From an uncultured Alistipes sp. (GTDB lineage Bacteria > Bacteroidota > Bacteroidia > Bacteroidales > Rikenellaceae), in NCBI GenBank assembly GCA_944321765.1, contig CALUMQ010000019.1, positions 1 through 64,000 on the forward strand: 64,000 nucleotides of DNA, in the 5' to 3' direction. The stretch's first letter is position 1, and every line of letters starts with the position of its first letter. Made by a program: the position numbers and the translations under genes. Under the pieces are notes generated by a model. It ran no database searches. It had not been told where the DNA came from and was given only the letters and a program-made list of their open reading frames with translations. Of this stretch, positions 1 through 9,595 are shown piece after piece.

Positions 1-92
1 CTGCGGAACGAGAACTTCTGGAAGATCATTGGTATGACCACCAGTGCTCCGGCGATGGCTCCCGTGGCGAGCGACAGGGTAAAATGGTTCAT
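1..92 (-). CDS. N-terminus of a small membrane protein (partial)
   Basis: An ATG at 92 on the minus strand opens a frame that runs off the window start with no stop. The 30 visible residues begin MNHFTLSLATGAIAGALVV and form one hydrophobic segment followed by a basic stretch (QKFSFR), as in an inner-membrane protein with its first helix at the N-terminus. It sits about 50 bp downstream of typA on the same strand and could be co-transcribed with it. Too little is visible to assign a family. Confidence 0.5.
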   Translation of the reverse strand, partial: MNHFTLSLATGAIAGALVVIPMIFQKFSFR

Positions 93-140
93 TGTCCGTT
101 TGCGCTTTGTCCGGATGTCGGGTCGGGTTCGGTCACCGGG

Positions 141-1940
141 TTATTTGGCCGCGCGTTTGCGGTCGGTTTCGTGGAGCAGGATCTTTCTCAGACGGATGGC
201 GTGGGGCGTCACCTCGACGTATTCGTCCTCCTTGATGTATTCGAGCGCCTCCTCGAGCGTAAAGACCTTCGGCGGCACGATCACGGCCTTGTCGTCCGAA
301 CCCGAAGCACGCATGTTGGTCAACTGTTTGGACTTGGTGACGTTGACCGTGATGTCGTTCTGACGCGTGTGTTCGCCGATGACCTGACCTTCGTAGACCT
401 GTTCCATCGGACTGATGAAGAAGCGTCCGCGGTCCTGGAGCTTGTCGATCGAGTAGGCGTAGGCCGTGCCCGTCTCGCCCGAGATGATCGAGCCGTTGGT
501 GCGCATTTCGATGTCGCCGGCCCAGGGTTCGAAATCCTTGAAGCGGTGGGTCATGATCGCCTCGCCGGCCGTGGCCGTCAGCATGTTCGAACGCAGTCCG
601 ATGATGCCTCGCGACGGAATGTCGAACAGCAGCCGCACGCGTTCGCCGTCCGACGACATGTCGCGCAGCGTACCCTTGCGGCGCGTGGTCATGTCGATCA
701 CCGTGCCGGAGTGCTCTTCGGGGCAGTCGACGGTCAGCTCCTCGACGGGCTCGCACTTCTTGCCGTCGATCTCCTTGGTGATTACGCGGGGCTGTCCGAC
801 CTGGAACTCATAACCTTCGCGGCGCATGGTCTCGATGAGCACCGAGAGGTGGAGCACGCCGCGTCCGAAGACGTTGAACGAGTCGGCCGACGGCCCGGGC
901 GTGACGCGCAGGGCGAGGTTTTTCTCCAGCTCGCGGTCGAGACGCTCCTTGATGTGCCGGGAGGTGACGTATTTTCCGTCCTTTCCGAAGAAGGGCGAGT
1001 TGTTGATCGTGAAGAGCATCGACATCGTGGGTTCATCGATGGCGATGGGCGGCAGAGGTTCGGGGTTGTCGTAGTCGCAGATGGTGTCGCCGATTTCGAA
1101 TCCGTCGATTCCCATGATGGCGCAGATTTCGCCGCACGGCACCTCGTCGACCCTTTTCTTGCCGAGGCCTTCGAAGACCATCAGATCCTTGATCTTGCAT
1201 TTCTGCTGCGTGACGCCGTCGCGCTTTGCCAGCGTGACGTTCTGCCCGGCGCGGAGGGTTCCGCGGGTGAGCTTTCCGACGGCGATACGTCCCGTATAGG
1301 AGGAGTATTCGAGCGAGGTGATGAGCAGCTGCGGGGTTCCCTCGACGACGGCCGGTTCGGGAATTTCGTCGATGATGGCGTCGAGCAGCGGCACGATCGA
1401 GTCGGTTCGTTCGTTCCATTTGTGCGACATCCATCCCTGTTTGGCCGAACCGTAGATGGTTTTGTAGTTGAGCTGATCCTCGGTGGCGTTGAGCGAGAAC
1501 ATCAGGTCAAAGACCTGCTCGTTGACCACTTCGGGACGGCAGTTGGGTTTGTCGACCTTGTTGATCACCACGATGGGCTTCTTGCCCAGGGCGAGGGCCT
1601 TCTGCAGCACAAAGCGGGTCTGGGGCATGGTTCCCTCGAACGCGTCGACGAGCAGCAGCACGCCGTCGCACATGTTCAGCACGCGTTCGACCTCTCCTCC
1701 GAAGTCGGCGTGCCCCGGGGTGTCGATGATATTGATTTTGTAGTCCTTATAGATGACCGAGACATTTTTCGAGAGGATCGTGATACCCCGTTCGCGTTCC
1801 AGATCGTTGTTGTCCAGAATGAGGTCCCCGGTCTGCTGATTGTCGCGCAGAACGTGGCCAGCCAGAATCATCTTGTCGACGAGGGTCGTCTTTCCGTGGT
1901 CGACGTGTGCGATGATCGCTATGTTGCGCAGTTTTTGCAT
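141..1940 (-). CDS. typA: TypA/BipA translational GTPase
   Basis: A 599-residue ribosome-associated GTPase of the EF-G/LepA superfamily, involved in 50S assembly and stress adaptation. The G1 P-loop AHVDHGKT is at residues 11-18, followed by the switch region with RERGITI, the G3 motif DTPGHADF and the G4 motif NKVD. Domain II and EF-G-like domains follow, then the BipA-specific C-terminal domain ending in a basic tail ([15 protein letters not shown]). Length is normal for the family. The start matches the conserved [19 protein letters not shown] opening, and a TAnnTTTG box lies 25 bp upstream. It is divergent from aroB. Confidence 0.97.
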   Translation of the reverse strand: MQKLRNIAIIAHVDHGKTTLVDKMILAGHVLRDNQQTGDLILDNNDLERERGITILSKNVSVIYKDYKINIIDTPGHADFGGEVERVLNMCDGVLLLVDAFEGTMPQTRFVLQKALALGKKPIVVINKVDKPNCRPEVVNEQVFDLMFSLNATEDQLNYKTIYGSAKQGWMSHKWNERTDSIVPLLDAIIDEIPEPAVVEGTPQLLITSLEYSSYTGRIAVGKLTRGTLRAGQNVTLAKRDGVTQQKCKIKDLMVFEGLGKKRVDEVPCGEICAIMGIDGFEIGDTICDYDNPEPLPPIAIDEPTMSMLFTINNSPFFGKDGKYVTSRHIKERLDRELEKNLALRVTPGPSADSFNVFGRGVLHLSVLIETMRREGYEFQVGQPRVITKEIDGKKCEPVEELTVDCPEEHSGTVIDMTTRRKGTLRDMSSDGERVRLLFDIPSRGIIGLRSNMLTATAGEAIMTHRFKDFEPWAGDIEMRTNGSIISGETGTAYAYSIDKLQDRGRFFISPMEQVYEGQVIGEHTRQNDITVNVTKSKQLTNMRASGSDDKAVIVPPKVFTLEEALEYIKEDEYVEVTPHAIRLRKILLHETDRKRAAK

Positions 1941-1965
1941 AGAACGAAATATGTATTTTGTGGCG

Positions 1966-1973
1966 CAAAGGTA
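1966..1973 (-). promoter_or_regulatory. Candidate -7 box of typA
   Basis: On the minus strand this reads TACCTTTG, an exact match to the Bacteroidota sigma-ABfr -7 consensus TAnnTTTG. It lies 25 bp before the typA ATG. No TTG was found at the ideal 19-bp spacing. Confidence 0.5.
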
Positions 1974-1995
1974 ACAAATTCTCCGGAATAATCCT

Positions 1996-2003
1996 TACAT
2001 TTG
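1996..2003 (+). promoter_or_regulatory. Candidate -7 box of aroB
   Basis: TACATTTG matches TAnnTTTG and lies 24 bp before the aroB ATG, back to back with the typA promoter. No clear -33 element is present. Confidence 0.5.
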
Positions 2004-2027
2004 CTTGATTGTTAAAAAAACTGAATA

Positions 2028-3044
2028 ATGGAACCTGCTTTCAATGTCCGCAACCAGAGTGAAGTCTACATAGGCCCTGTGGCCGATATCTTGTCGGGTG
2101 TGCTGCCCGAGGCCCGGGTGGTGGTGGTCTCCGACGCCACGATCGACCGTCTGTACCATCCGTTGCTGGCGCCCTACGACACCGTGCTGATCGGCACGGG
2201 CGAGAGCATCAAGACGCTTCAGACCGTGGAGACGATCTACCGACGCTTCATCGAATTGGGGGTGGACCGCAAGACCTTCGTCCTGGGAATCGGCGGAGGC
2301 ATCGTCACCGACGTGGCGGGTTTTGCCGCTTCGACCTACATGCGGGGCGTGCGGTTCGGATTCGTGTCGACGACGCTGCTCGGACAGGTCGACGCTTCGG
2401 TGGGCGGCAAGAACGGTGTGAATGTCGACGGATACAAGAACATGGCCGGGACATTCACCCAGCCGCAGTTTGTCATCTGCGATCCGGCGCTGCTGCGTAC
2501 GCTGCCCGACCGGGAGTTTCGCGCGGGGCTGGCCGAGGTGGTCAAGGCGGCGGTCATTGCCGACGGGGATCTCTTCACGCGCCTCGAACAGACGACGTTC
2601 GAGACCCTGCGCAGCGACACCGATCTGCTGAACGACGTCATTTCGGCGGCCGTCCGCGTGAAGGCCGATATCGTCGAGCACGACGAAAAGGAGTCGGGCG
2701 AGCGTCGGAAGCTCAACCTCGGACATACGCTGGCGCACGCCATCGAGAAGTGCTCGAACCGCATGAATCACGGCGAAGCCGTTGCCGCGGGTACGTCGCT
2801 GATAGCCGGGGCAGCCGTGAAACTCGGGGTGCTGCGCGAGGAGGATCGGCAGCGTATCGACTCCGTCCTGATGCATCTGGGCTTCGAGCTGACGCCGCCG
2901 GTCGAGGTGAAGCGCCTGCTGAAGGAGGTGGGCAAGGATAAGAAGAGCGAGGACGGCCTGCTGCGCATTGTCCTGCCGGTGGGCATCGGCGACTGCGAGG
3001 TGCGCCCCATGACGCGCGAGGAGTTTGCCGCGCTGTTCGTGTAG
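2028..3044 (+). CDS. aroB: 3-dehydroquinate synthase
   Basis: Converts DAHP to 3-dehydroquinate, the second step of the shikimate pathway, using NAD+ and a divalent metal. The 338 residues show the NAD-binding GGGIVTDVAGF motif, the lysine-containing GGKNGVN segment, and the metal-site region with KLNLGHTLAHAIE and NHGEAVAAG. It is slightly shorter than the roughly 360 residues of E. coli AroB, as is common in this phylum. It stands alone between typA and a strong terminator at 3086, so it is probably monocistronic. Confidence 0.96.
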   Translation: MEPAFNVRNQSEVYIGPVADILSGVLPEARVVVVSDATIDRLYHPLLAPYDTVLIGTGESIKTLQTVETIYRRFIELGVDRKTFVLGIGGGIVTDVAGFAASTYMRGVRFGFVSTTLLGQVDASVGGKNGVNVDGYKNMAGTFTQPQFVICDPALLRTLPDREFRAGLAEVVKAAVIADGDLFTRLEQTTFETLRSDTDLLNDVISAAVRVKADIVEHDEKESGERRKLNLGHTLAHAIEKCSNRMNHGEAVAAGTSLIAGAAVKLGVLREEDRQRIDSVLMHLGFELTPPVEVKRLLKEVGKDKKSEDGLLRIVLPVGIGDCEVRPMTREEFAALFV

Positions 3045-3085
3045 GGACTTCCCGGCAGAGTCTTCCGACACGCGCAATACATGAT

Positions 3086-3129
3086 CCGGACCGGCGGCCT
3101 GTTTGTACAGGCCGCCGGTCCGGTTTTTT
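3086..3129 (+). terminator. Rho-independent terminator of aroB
   Basis: A perfect 17-bp stem (3086-3102 with 3107-3123) and a TTGT loop are followed directly by six T residues on the plus strand. It lies about 40 bp after the aroB stop, between convergent genes. Confidence 0.9.
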
Positions 3130-3137
3130 GCCGCGGA

Positions 3138-4067
3138 TCATTCTTTAGAACGTTCCTTAAGTTCCTGACGGTATCCGACCCGTTGGCGGAAGTGGTTGGG
3201 TGAGAGTCCTATCTGGGCCTTGAAGAACTTTCCGAACGACGACTGATCGGCAAATCCCAGCCGATCGGCGATCTCCTTGACCGATATGTCCGAACTGCGC
3301 AGGTACCTCCGTGCCTCGGCGCAAAGAAGTCCGGCCAGATGGGCGTAGACCGTATGACCGGTGATTCGTTTGACGATACGGGCGAGGTATGTGGGCGAGA
3401 TGTGGAGCCGGTCGGCGTAGAAGGCTATGTCGTGGTGTGTGCGGAAGTGCTCGACGGAGAGACGTTTGAATGCCCGGAAGAGCTTGTCGGCGCGGCGGAT
3501 GCAGTCGGCGTCCTGCCCGGGCGCATCGTCCTCGCGCAGGATGTCGGATAATTGCAGCAGAAAGAGTCCGCACCAGTGGCGGACGATTCCCGGACGGTGC
3601 TTCTCGAACGGAGCCATGGCGTGGGCGTAGAGCAGCGCCGTGTCGCGGAGGTGCTCGTAGGCAAGAGGCTCGGGATGGAGGATCGACGGAAGGCTTCCCT
3701 CACGGTGCCTGACCAGGCTGTTGTACATGGTCTGCGCGTCGGGCAGCGTGTCGAAGAAATCGGGGTCCATGCCGATGCGGATCATGATAAAGTCCTTCGA
3801 ACTGTTACGTACCGAGCAGCTGCGGCTCGGGGAGAGGATCAGCAGATCCCCCCGTCGCAGCGGTCTTGTGCCGGAGTCGTCCACGATGAGCGCCGAGCCG
3901 TTTTCGACCATTCCGAAGAAGAATCCGCGTTCGAGCGACACCTCCTCGCGGGAGAGCCTTCGGTGGTCGATCTTTCCGAACGAGATCTTTCCGGCGTTTT
4001 CGTCTTGGTTCCGGGGCGCGAGCTCGTCGTCGTGTTCGGGGTGCGGCACATTCATAAAACAGGGCAT
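3138..4067 (-). CDS. AraC-family transcriptional regulator
   Basis: A 309-residue protein with an N-terminal cupin-like sensing half (about residues 20-180) and a C-terminal AraC/XylS double HTH (about 200-300). The HTH part contains FYADRLHISPTYLARIVK and the typical second-helix sequence VKEIADRLGFADQSSFGKFFK followed by the GLSPNHFRQ end motif. The ligand cannot be inferred. It is divergent from the YczE/cytidylate-kinase-like fusion gene with about 115 bp between them, so that gene is a plausible target. A second in-frame ATG at 4055 is an alternative start. Confidence 0.9.
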   Translation of the reverse strand: MPCFMNVPHPEHDDELAPRNQDENAGKISFGKIDHRRLSREEVSLERGFFFGMVENGSALIVDDSGTRPLRRGDLLILSPSRSCSVRNSSKDFIMIRIGMDPDFFDTLPDAQTMYNSLVRHREGSLPSILHPEPLAYEHLRDTALLYAHAMAPFEKHRPGIVRHWCGLFLLQLSDILREDDAPGQDADCIRRADKLFRAFKRLSVEHFRTHHDIAFYADRLHISPTYLARIVKRITGHTVYAHLAGLLCAEARRYLRSSDISVKEIADRLGFADQSSFGKFFKAQIGLSPNHFRQRVGYRQELKERSKE

Positions 4068-4184
4068 TTTGGAACCAAAGGTACGATTTTGTTTCGGATT
4101 ATACCAATTCCGGTTGTATCTTTATGATCCGAATCTCGGAAGAAAAGACGAATTTTGCACCCTGAAATTATCGAAAGCCCAAAC

Positions 4185-5534
4185 ATGAAAACGAAAAACG
4201 TTTATTTGCTGCGGCGATATCTGCTGTTTCTGGTCGCTCTTTTCGTCAATGCCTTCGGCATAGCGTTCATCACGCGGGCATTGCTGGGCACCTCGCCCAT
4301 CACCAGTACCACTTATGTATTGAGTATGTTCACCCCGCTGACCATGGGGCAGTGGACCATCATTCTCAACCTGCTCTTCATGCTGCTCGAGCTCCCCTTC
4401 ATGACGCGTCAGGACTTGAAGACCGATCGACGGATCTACCTGCTCCAGATTCCCGTGACACTCTTTTTCGGCACGTTTATCGACTGCTCGATGAGTGCGC
4501 TCTTCTGGCTGGTTCCCGAGGCGTATGTCCTGAAGATCGTGAGCCTGCTCATCGGCTGTGTGATTCTTGCCGTCGGCATTGCCCTCGAGGTCAAGGTCAA
4601 CGTGGCCATGGCGGCCGGCGAATATTTCGTGCGGGCCATTGCGCGGCGGACGCGGGGCGAATTCGGATACGTAAAGCTGGGCTTTGACGTCACGCTGGTG
4701 ATCCTGGCCTGCTCCCTGTCGCTGGCCTTCATGTCGGGAATCTTCGGGGTGCGCGAGGGAACCGTCATTGCAGCGCTTGTCGTGGGACCGATCGTGCATT
4801 TCGTCTCTCCCTCCTTCCGGCGTCTGGACCGCTGGATCGGTGAGGAGTCGGAGGATTTTGTCCAGGGATCCGAGCCGGCCGTTGCGCAGCATGTCGTCGT
4901 CACGATTGCCCGCGAGTACGGAAGCGGCGGCCACCAGTTGGGGGAGAAGCTCTCCGCGATGCTGCATATTCCGGTCTACGACAATGAGTTCATCCGCCTT
5001 GCGGCACAGAAGAGCGGCATGGACGAGGAGTATATCCTGCACAACGAACAGACCATTCCGTCGTTCTGGCTGAAGTGCATCTTTGCCCAGACCAACGGAG
5101 CGCGCATGGACCGCAGTCTCTCTCCCGAGGATGTACTCTTTGTTGCCGAAAACAGCGTCGTCCGCGACCTGGCGCGCAAGGAGTCGTGCATCATCGTGGG
5201 ACGATGTGCCGATTTCGTCCTGCGCGACGATCCGCAGGCCGTACGGGTTTTCTGCTGCACGGATCCCGAAAGTGCGCGTAGGCGATGTGTTTCCGAATAC
5301 GGCATAGCGCCTTCTGATGCCGAGGCCGAGGTCCGGCGCGTGAACCGCAACCGGCGGATGCATTATGAATATTATACCGGCGGGCGGTGGGACGACCCGC
5401 ATCGTTACGATCTGACGGTCAATACGGGTCGCATGTCGCTGGATGATGCCTGCCGGCTGGTTGCAGGATTGTACGGGGAGCGTCTTGCCGCGTCGCGGAG
5501 CGCGGCGACGACATCCGCGAAGTCGAATGGCTGA
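4185..5534 (+). CDS. YczE/YitT-like membrane protein fused to a cytidylate-kinase-like domain
   Basis: A 449-residue two-part protein. Residues 1 to about 210 are a multi-helix membrane domain with the NAFGIAFITRALLGTSPITS start typical of YczE/YyaS/YitT proteins. From about 235 a soluble domain begins with VVTIAREYGSGGHQLGEKL, the hallmark of the cytidylate kinase-like family, whose P-loop differs from the classical GxxGxGKS. Related halves also occur as separate genes. I chose the ATG at 4185 because the in-frame TTG at 4155 sits inside an AT-rich promoter-like stretch. Substrate and direction of any transport are unknown. An AraC regulator is divergent upstream. Confidence 0.85.
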   Translation: MKTKNVYLLRRYLLFLVALFVNAFGIAFITRALLGTSPITSTTYVLSMFTPLTMGQWTIILNLLFMLLELPFMTRQDLKTDRRIYLLQIPVTLFFGTFIDCSMSALFWLVPEAYVLKIVSLLIGCVILAVGIALEVKVNVAMAAGEYFVRAIARRTRGEFGYVKLGFDVTLVILACSLSLAFMSGIFGVREGTVIAALVVGPIVHFVSPSFRRLDRWIGEESEDFVQGSEPAVAQHVVVTIAREYGSGGHQLGEKLSAMLHIPVYDNEFIRLAAQKSGMDEEYILHNEQTIPSFWLKCIFAQTNGARMDRSLSPEDVLFVAENSVVRDLARKESCIIVGRCADFVLRDDPQAVRVFCCTDPESARRRCVSEYGIAPSDAEAEVRRVNRNRRMHYEYYTGGRWDDPHRYDLTVNTGRMSLDDACRLVAGLYGERLAASRSAATTSAKSNG

Positions 5535-5576
5535 ACGGACGATTTTTCGTCTGCATAATCCGCCGGAAGGATAAAA

Positions 5577-5610
5577 CGAGACGCCGGTCACGTGTGTGAC
5601 CGGCGTCTCG
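5577..5610. terminator. Bidirectional terminator between convergent genes
   Basis: A perfect 15-bp inverted repeat (5577-5591 with 5596-5610) has a GTGT loop. The flank on the minus-strand exit side is a run of T (plus-strand AAAA before the stem), so it fits best as the terminator of the malic enzyme gene, and it lies about 40 bp after the fusion gene. Confidence 0.85.
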
Positions 5611-5639
5611 CGTTTGCATCTCTTGCGTGATAATCGGAA

Positions 5640-6923
5640 TTATCGCTCCGTAGCCTCCTTTTGCAGCCGTTCCGCATAGGCTTCCCAATCCGTGATGGGC
5701 TTCCGGGCAACACCCGATTCCACGGCCGCCTTTGCCACGGCGGTCGACACGACGCTCAGCAACCGCGGATCGTAGGGCTTGGGAATCAAATAGTCGCGGC
5801 CGAATTCGAGCCGCTCCAGCCCATAGATCTTCAACACGGACTCCGGGACCGGCTGCCGGGTCAATCCGGCCAGAGCGTGTGCCGCTGCGAGCTTCATGGC
5901 CTCGTTGATCTCCGAGGCGCGCACGTCGAGTGCCCCGCGGAAGATGTAGGGGAATCCCAATACGTTGTTGACCTGATTGGGGTAATCCGAACGCCCCGTG
6001 GCGAAGATGATGTCCGGGCGCGAGTGTATGGCCGTTTCGTAGGCGATCTCGGGATCGGGATTTGCCAGCGCCATGACGATCGGCGAGACGGCCATCGTGC
6101 GGAGCATGTCGGCTGTCAGAACGTTGGCTTTCGAGACGCCGAGGAATACGTCAGCGCCGCGAATGGCCTCGTCGAGGGTCGTGATTCGGCGGTCGGTGGC
6201 AAATTCCCGCTTCATGGGGTTGATATCTTCGCGGTAGACGGTGACCACTCCGTGGCTGTCGCACAGCACGATGTGTTCGCGGCGGATGCCGAGTGCGACG
6301 AAGAGCCGGGCGCAGGCGATGGCGGCGGCTCCGGCTCCGTTGACTACCACGCGCATCTTGTCGAGTGACTTTCCGGCGATCTGTGCGCCGTTGAGCAGCG
6401 CCGCCGAGGAGATGATGGCCGTGCCGTGCTGGTCGTCATGCATGACGGGAATGTCGAGCTCTTCGCGCAGCCGGGCTTCGATCTCAAAGCATTCGGGAGC
6501 CTTGATGTCCTCGAGGTTGATTCCTCCGAAGGTGGGGGCTATGGCCTTCACCGTGCGGACGAACGCCTCTGGGTCGGTTTCGGCCACCTCGATGTCGAAG
6601 GAGTCGATGCCGGCGAAGATCTTGAAGAGCATGCTCTTGCCCTCCATGACGGGTTTTGCGGCCAGGGGGCCGATGTTTCCGAGTCCGAGGACGGCGGTTC
6701 CGTTGGAGATGACAGCCACGAGATTGCCCTTTCCCGTATAGGTATAGACCTCTTTGGGGTCGGCGGCGATGGCTCGCGAGGGGGCCGCCACGCCCGGGGA
6801 GTAGGCGAGTGCGAGATCCTGCTGGGAGCGGTAGGGTTTGGTGGCCTTGATCTCTATTTTTCCGGGGCGGCCTTCGCTGTGATAACGCAGCGCGGCCTCA
6901 TCGAGTTGCGTTTTTGTATTCAT
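5640..6923 (-). CDS. Malic enzyme (oxaloacetate-decarboxylating), single-domain form
   Basis: Oxidative decarboxylation of malate to pyruvate with reduction of NAD(P)+. The 427 residues carry the malic N-domain signature [16 protein letters not shown], the metal-binding [12 protein letters not shown] segment and [10 protein letters not shown], then the Rossmann domain with [13 protein letters not shown]. Length and ending match only the malic half of MaeB-type enzymes. The C-terminal phosphotransacetylase-like domain of the roughly 760-residue form is absent, and the 3' flank is a terminator, so this is a natural short form rather than a frameshift. NAD or NADP preference cannot be read. Confidence 0.93.
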   Translation of the reverse strand: MNTKTQLDEAALRYHSEGRPGKIEIKATKPYRSQQDLALAYSPGVAAPSRAIAADPKEVYTYTGKGNLVAVISNGTAVLGLGNIGPLAAKPVMEGKSMLFKIFAGIDSFDIEVAETDPEAFVRTVKAIAPTFGGINLEDIKAPECFEIEARLREELDIPVMHDDQHGTAIISSAALLNGAQIAGKSLDKMRVVVNGAGAAAIACARLFVALGIRREHIVLCDSHGVVTVYREDINPMKREFATDRRITTLDEAIRGADVFLGVSKANVLTADMLRTMAVSPIVMALANPDPEIAYETAIHSRPDIIFATGRSDYPNQVNNVLGFPYIFRGALDVRASEINEAMKLAAAHALAGLTRQPVPESVLKIYGLERLEFGRDYLIPKPYDPRLLSVVSTAVAKAAVESGVARKPITDWEAYAERLQKEATER

Positions 6924-6972
6924 CTTAAAGTCTGTTTGATCGGTTTTCGGGGCAAGGATCCTGCCCTTGTTG

Positions 6973-6980
6973 CAAATATA
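6973..6980 (-). promoter_or_regulatory. Candidate -7 box of the malic enzyme gene
   Basis: Minus-strand TATATTTG matches TAnnTTTG and is about 50 bp before the start codon. No -33 at standard spacing was seen. Confidence 0.4.
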
Positions 6981-7089
6981 GCAAAATATCGTTCCAATCT
7001 TAACATTTTTTAAGATTTTTCACAAAATTTTTATTAACCAACCCGTCCCGATTCATGCCAGCCAAACGTCAGGCGCCAGGGGTCAAACC

Positions 7090-8244
7090 TCAGAAGAGGA
7101 TCCGCAGACCCCCGTTGATCGTAAGATAGGAGAAACTCTGGTTCTTCTCCTCGTCCATATCGTCCAGCCCGAACTCCGACGACGGGAAAGTCGACATATA
7201 GTCGGCCACGCCGAGGCCCACGGCCAGATGTTTCGACAGACGGTACTCGGCGCCGACATCGATGTGCACGCCGAATCCGTTGATCCGGACGGAGATATTT
7301 TTCAACCGTTCGCCGTAGGCGGCATATCCGAGGCCGAACGATTCGTGAAACCGCCAGCGTTTGCCCGCCTCCTGGCGCAGGACCAGCTCCGGCCCGACGT
7401 AGTGGAGGTGGATGTTGAAGCGCTGGGAGCCGATGCCCGTACCGGCCACCTTCGCCGAGGAGAAATAGCCCGCATAACGGAGTCCTGCGCCGATTCCGTT
7501 GTGCGAGGCCCACTGCAGGGCTGCGTTGAAGCCGAATCCCTGGCGGGGATTTCCCGTCACGCCGTTGACCATTTCGACCTTGCTGACGATGAAGGCATAT
7601 CCGGCATTGACCATCAGCGTGAAGGGCATGCGGTAGGGCTGTGTTTCGAGCGACGTACCCCTTCTTCCGGCACTCCGGTTTGCCGAAACGGCCTGCGGGG
7701 CGGACGCGATGTCCGCATCTGTCGTACCCGCGATACCGCTCGCCGCGTCGGCTGCGGATGCTGCTGAGCCTGTCATTGCCTCTCCGGCCGCCGCGAGTCC
7801 GGCTTTCTCCGCAGTGCCGGCAGCTGCAGTTGCAGAACCTCCCGTAGCATTGCCGGCCAACTCCTTCTCATCGGGATAGCGCAGCATGTCGCCGGCAATC
7901 TGGTGACACGAGCTGCCGAATATCGCGGGATCCTTGTGCCAGGTGATGTGGAGGGCATTTCCTCCGGCGCGGTTTGTGACCTCCTTGGCCAGTTCCACCA
8001 CGCGCAGGAAGCCGCAGTTGGTGGCCAGTCCATTGTCGAGGACCTCGACGCTTCCCAGCACCTCGGCGCCTTCGGGCATTGCATCGTTCAGGTATATGAC
8101 TTTCACGGCCGACCCCTCCGGGCGTGCGGGATAGCTTTTCTGAAGCGTGGAGTAGACCTTGGGGGCGCACCCGAGACTCGGGAGCAACAGCAGGACGGCC
8201 GTCAAGCGGACCATCTGCCGGATACGGAACTGATGTTTTTTCAT
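7090..8244 (-). CDS. Lipoprotein with C-terminal outer-membrane beta-barrel
   Basis: A 384-residue protein of unknown role. It has a basic N-terminus, a hydrophobic segment and a lipobox LPSLGC with the acylated cysteine at 26. Residues about 30-130 form a small cysteine-containing domain (VLGSVEVLDNGLATNCGF, later SSCHQIAGD). Residues about 130-195 are an Ala/Gly/Ser-rich low-complexity linker. The last roughly 180 residues alternate like a small beta-barrel (AGYAFIVSKVEMV ... LTINGGLRILF) and end in phenylalanine. A lipid anchor plus a barrel in one chain is unusual. It is convergent with nothing and lies downstream of ruvB on the same strand. Confidence 0.75.
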   Translation of the reverse strand: MKKHQFRIRQMVRLTAVLLLLPSLGCAPKVYSTLQKSYPARPEGSAVKVIYLNDAMPEGAEVLGSVEVLDNGLATNCGFLRVVELAKEVTNRAGGNALHITWHKDPAIFGSSCHQIAGDMLRYPDEKELAGNATGGSATAAAGTAEKAGLAAAGEAMTGSAASAADAASGIAGTTDADIASAPQAVSANRSAGRRGTSLETQPYRMPFTLMVNAGYAFIVSKVEMVNGVTGNPRQGFGFNAALQWASHNGIGAGLRYAGYFSSAKVAGTGIGSQRFNIHLHYVGPELVLRQEAGKRWRFHESFGLGYAAYGERLKNISVRINGFGVHIDVGAEYRLSKHLAVGLGVADYMSTFPSSEFGLDDMDEEKNQSFSYLTINGGLRILF

Positions 8245-8399
8245 GGTGTTGGGTTAATGTTTTTTCTGGGAATATTCCGGGTATGGATCTTCACTGTCGG
8301 CAGATCCCGCCTTCCGAGGCATGCCGCGGTCGACAGGGCCGTCCTGCTCCGTGATGTCGGAACGACTCCTCGGAAAGAGTTCCGTTTCCGCTCCGGGAG

Positions 8400-9413
8400 T
8401 CAGAAAAGCGTGCCGCTGCCGTCCCCCCCCCGCATGGACAGAATGCCGAGGTGTTCATAGGCCAGTGGAGTGGCTTCGCGCCCCCGGGGTGTGCGTTTGA
8501 GGAATCCCTCCTTGATGAGAAAAGGTTCGTAGACCTCCTCGATGGTTCCGGCCTCCTCGCCCACGGCCGTGGCAATGGTGTTCAACCCGACGGGACCGCC
8601 GTTGAACTTCTCGATGATCGTTCCGAGGATCTTGTTGTCCATCTGATCGAGTCCGCGGGAGTCGATGTTCAGTGCCGATAGAGCGAAGCGCGTGATGGCC
8701 AGGTCGATGTGTCCTTCGCCTTTGACCATGGCAAAGTCCCGCACGCGCCGCAGCAGGGCATTGGCGATACGCGGCGTGCCGCGTGAGCGGAGCGCCACTT
8801 CGTGGGCCGCATCGTCGTCGATCGTGATGTCGAGGATCTTTGCCGAACGGCGTACAATGCCGGCCAGCACCGGAGCGTCGTAGTACTCCAGGTGGCACTG
8901 GATGCCGAACCGGGCTCTGAGGGGTGAGGTGAGCAGGCCGCTGCGCGTCGTGGCGCCGATCAGAGTGAAGGGAGCCAGCTCGATCTGTATCGAGCGGGCC
9001 GAAGGTCCCTTGTCGAGCACGATATCGATCTTGAAGTCCTCCATCGCCGAATAGAGATACTCCTCGACGATGGGGCTCAGACGGTGAATCTCGTCAATGA
9101 AGAGCACGTCGCCGGGGTTGAGGTTCGTGAGCAGACCCGCCAGATCGCCGGGTTTGTCCAGCACGGGGCCCGACGTTACACGCAACTGGGCTCCCATTTC
9201 GTTGGCGATGATGTTTGCCAGGGTGGTTTTACCCAAACCCGGAGGTCCGTGCAGCAACACGTGGTCGAGGGAGTCGCCGCGCATGAGCGCCGCCTTGATG
9301 AATATGCGGAGGTTCTCGACGATCTTGTCCTGTCCGGAGAAGCTTTCGAGCTCCTGCGGACGGATCTTGTTCTCGAATTCGAGGTCGCTTTCTGGATTGC
9401 GTACGATGGACAT
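8400..9413 (-). CDS. ruvB: Holliday junction branch migration ATPase RuvB
   Basis: Hexameric AAA+ motor that drives branch migration with RuvA. The 337 residues hold Walker [10 protein letters not shown] (56-64), Walker B VLFIDEIH, the sensor segment [20 protein letters not shown] and the C-terminal winged helix with [12 protein letters not shown]. The frame is open upstream to 9512, but the start [16 protein letters not shown] at 9413 gives the family length, and a TATCTTTG promoter box lies only 4 bp ahead of it. This implies a leaderless or nearly leaderless mRNA. Confidence 0.96.
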   Translation of the reverse strand: MSIVRNPESDLEFENKIRPQELESFSGQDKIVENLRIFIKAALMRGDSLDHVLLHGPPGLGKTTLANIIANEMGAQLRVTSGPVLDKPGDLAGLLTNLNPGDVLFIDEIHRLSPIVEEYLYSAMEDFKIDIVLDKGPSARSIQIELAPFTLIGATTRSGLLTSPLRARFGIQCHLEYYDAPVLAGIVRRSAKILDITIDDDAAHEVALRSRGTPRIANALLRRVRDFAMVKGEGHIDLAITRFALSALNIDSRGLDQMDNKILGTIIEKFNGGPVGLNTIATAVGEEAGTIEEVYEPFLIKEGFLKRTPRGREATPLAYEHLGILSMRGGDGSGTLF

Positions 9414-9417
9414 GACG

Positions 9418-9425
9418 CAAAGATA
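9418..9425 (-). promoter_or_regulatory. Candidate -7 box of ruvB, immediately before the start codon
   Basis: Minus-strand TATCTTTG ends 4 bp before the ATG at 9413. Transcription from a -7 box in this position would start at or inside the start codon. Confidence 0.5.
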
Positions 9426-9536
9426 CGTTTTTTCGCGGAATTTCGGCATCCGCGGCGAATGAAAAAGCACCTGTCGGGATCCGGAGTTGCGGACTCCGTC
9501 TTCGGTCTGCATGTTGCGGGCAAACGGGCATAATAG

Positions 9537-9568
9537 AAAACGGCCCGCACACGTGGGTGTACGGGCCG
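9537..9568 (-). terminator. Terminator of the NigD-like gene
   Basis: Arms CGGCCCG (9541-9547) and CGGGCCG (9562-9568), with further pairing of the inner CAC/GTG segments, form a GC-rich hairpin. On the minus strand it exits into TTTTC. It lies 28 bp after the NigD-like stop. Confidence 0.65.
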
Positions 9569-9595
9569 GGTGATCGTGCCTCGCGACGGGAGTGG

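Noticed and set aside
84..1991. 635-residue plus-strand open frame
   Set aside because: It is antisense to typA and is His/Asp/Val-rich, as expected from the complement of GC-rich codons; typA has clear GTPase motifs.
3138..5534. Horizontal transfer of the AraC/fusion gene pair
   Set aside because: Codon use and GC look like the neighbours and no repeat, tRNA or integrase flanks the pair.
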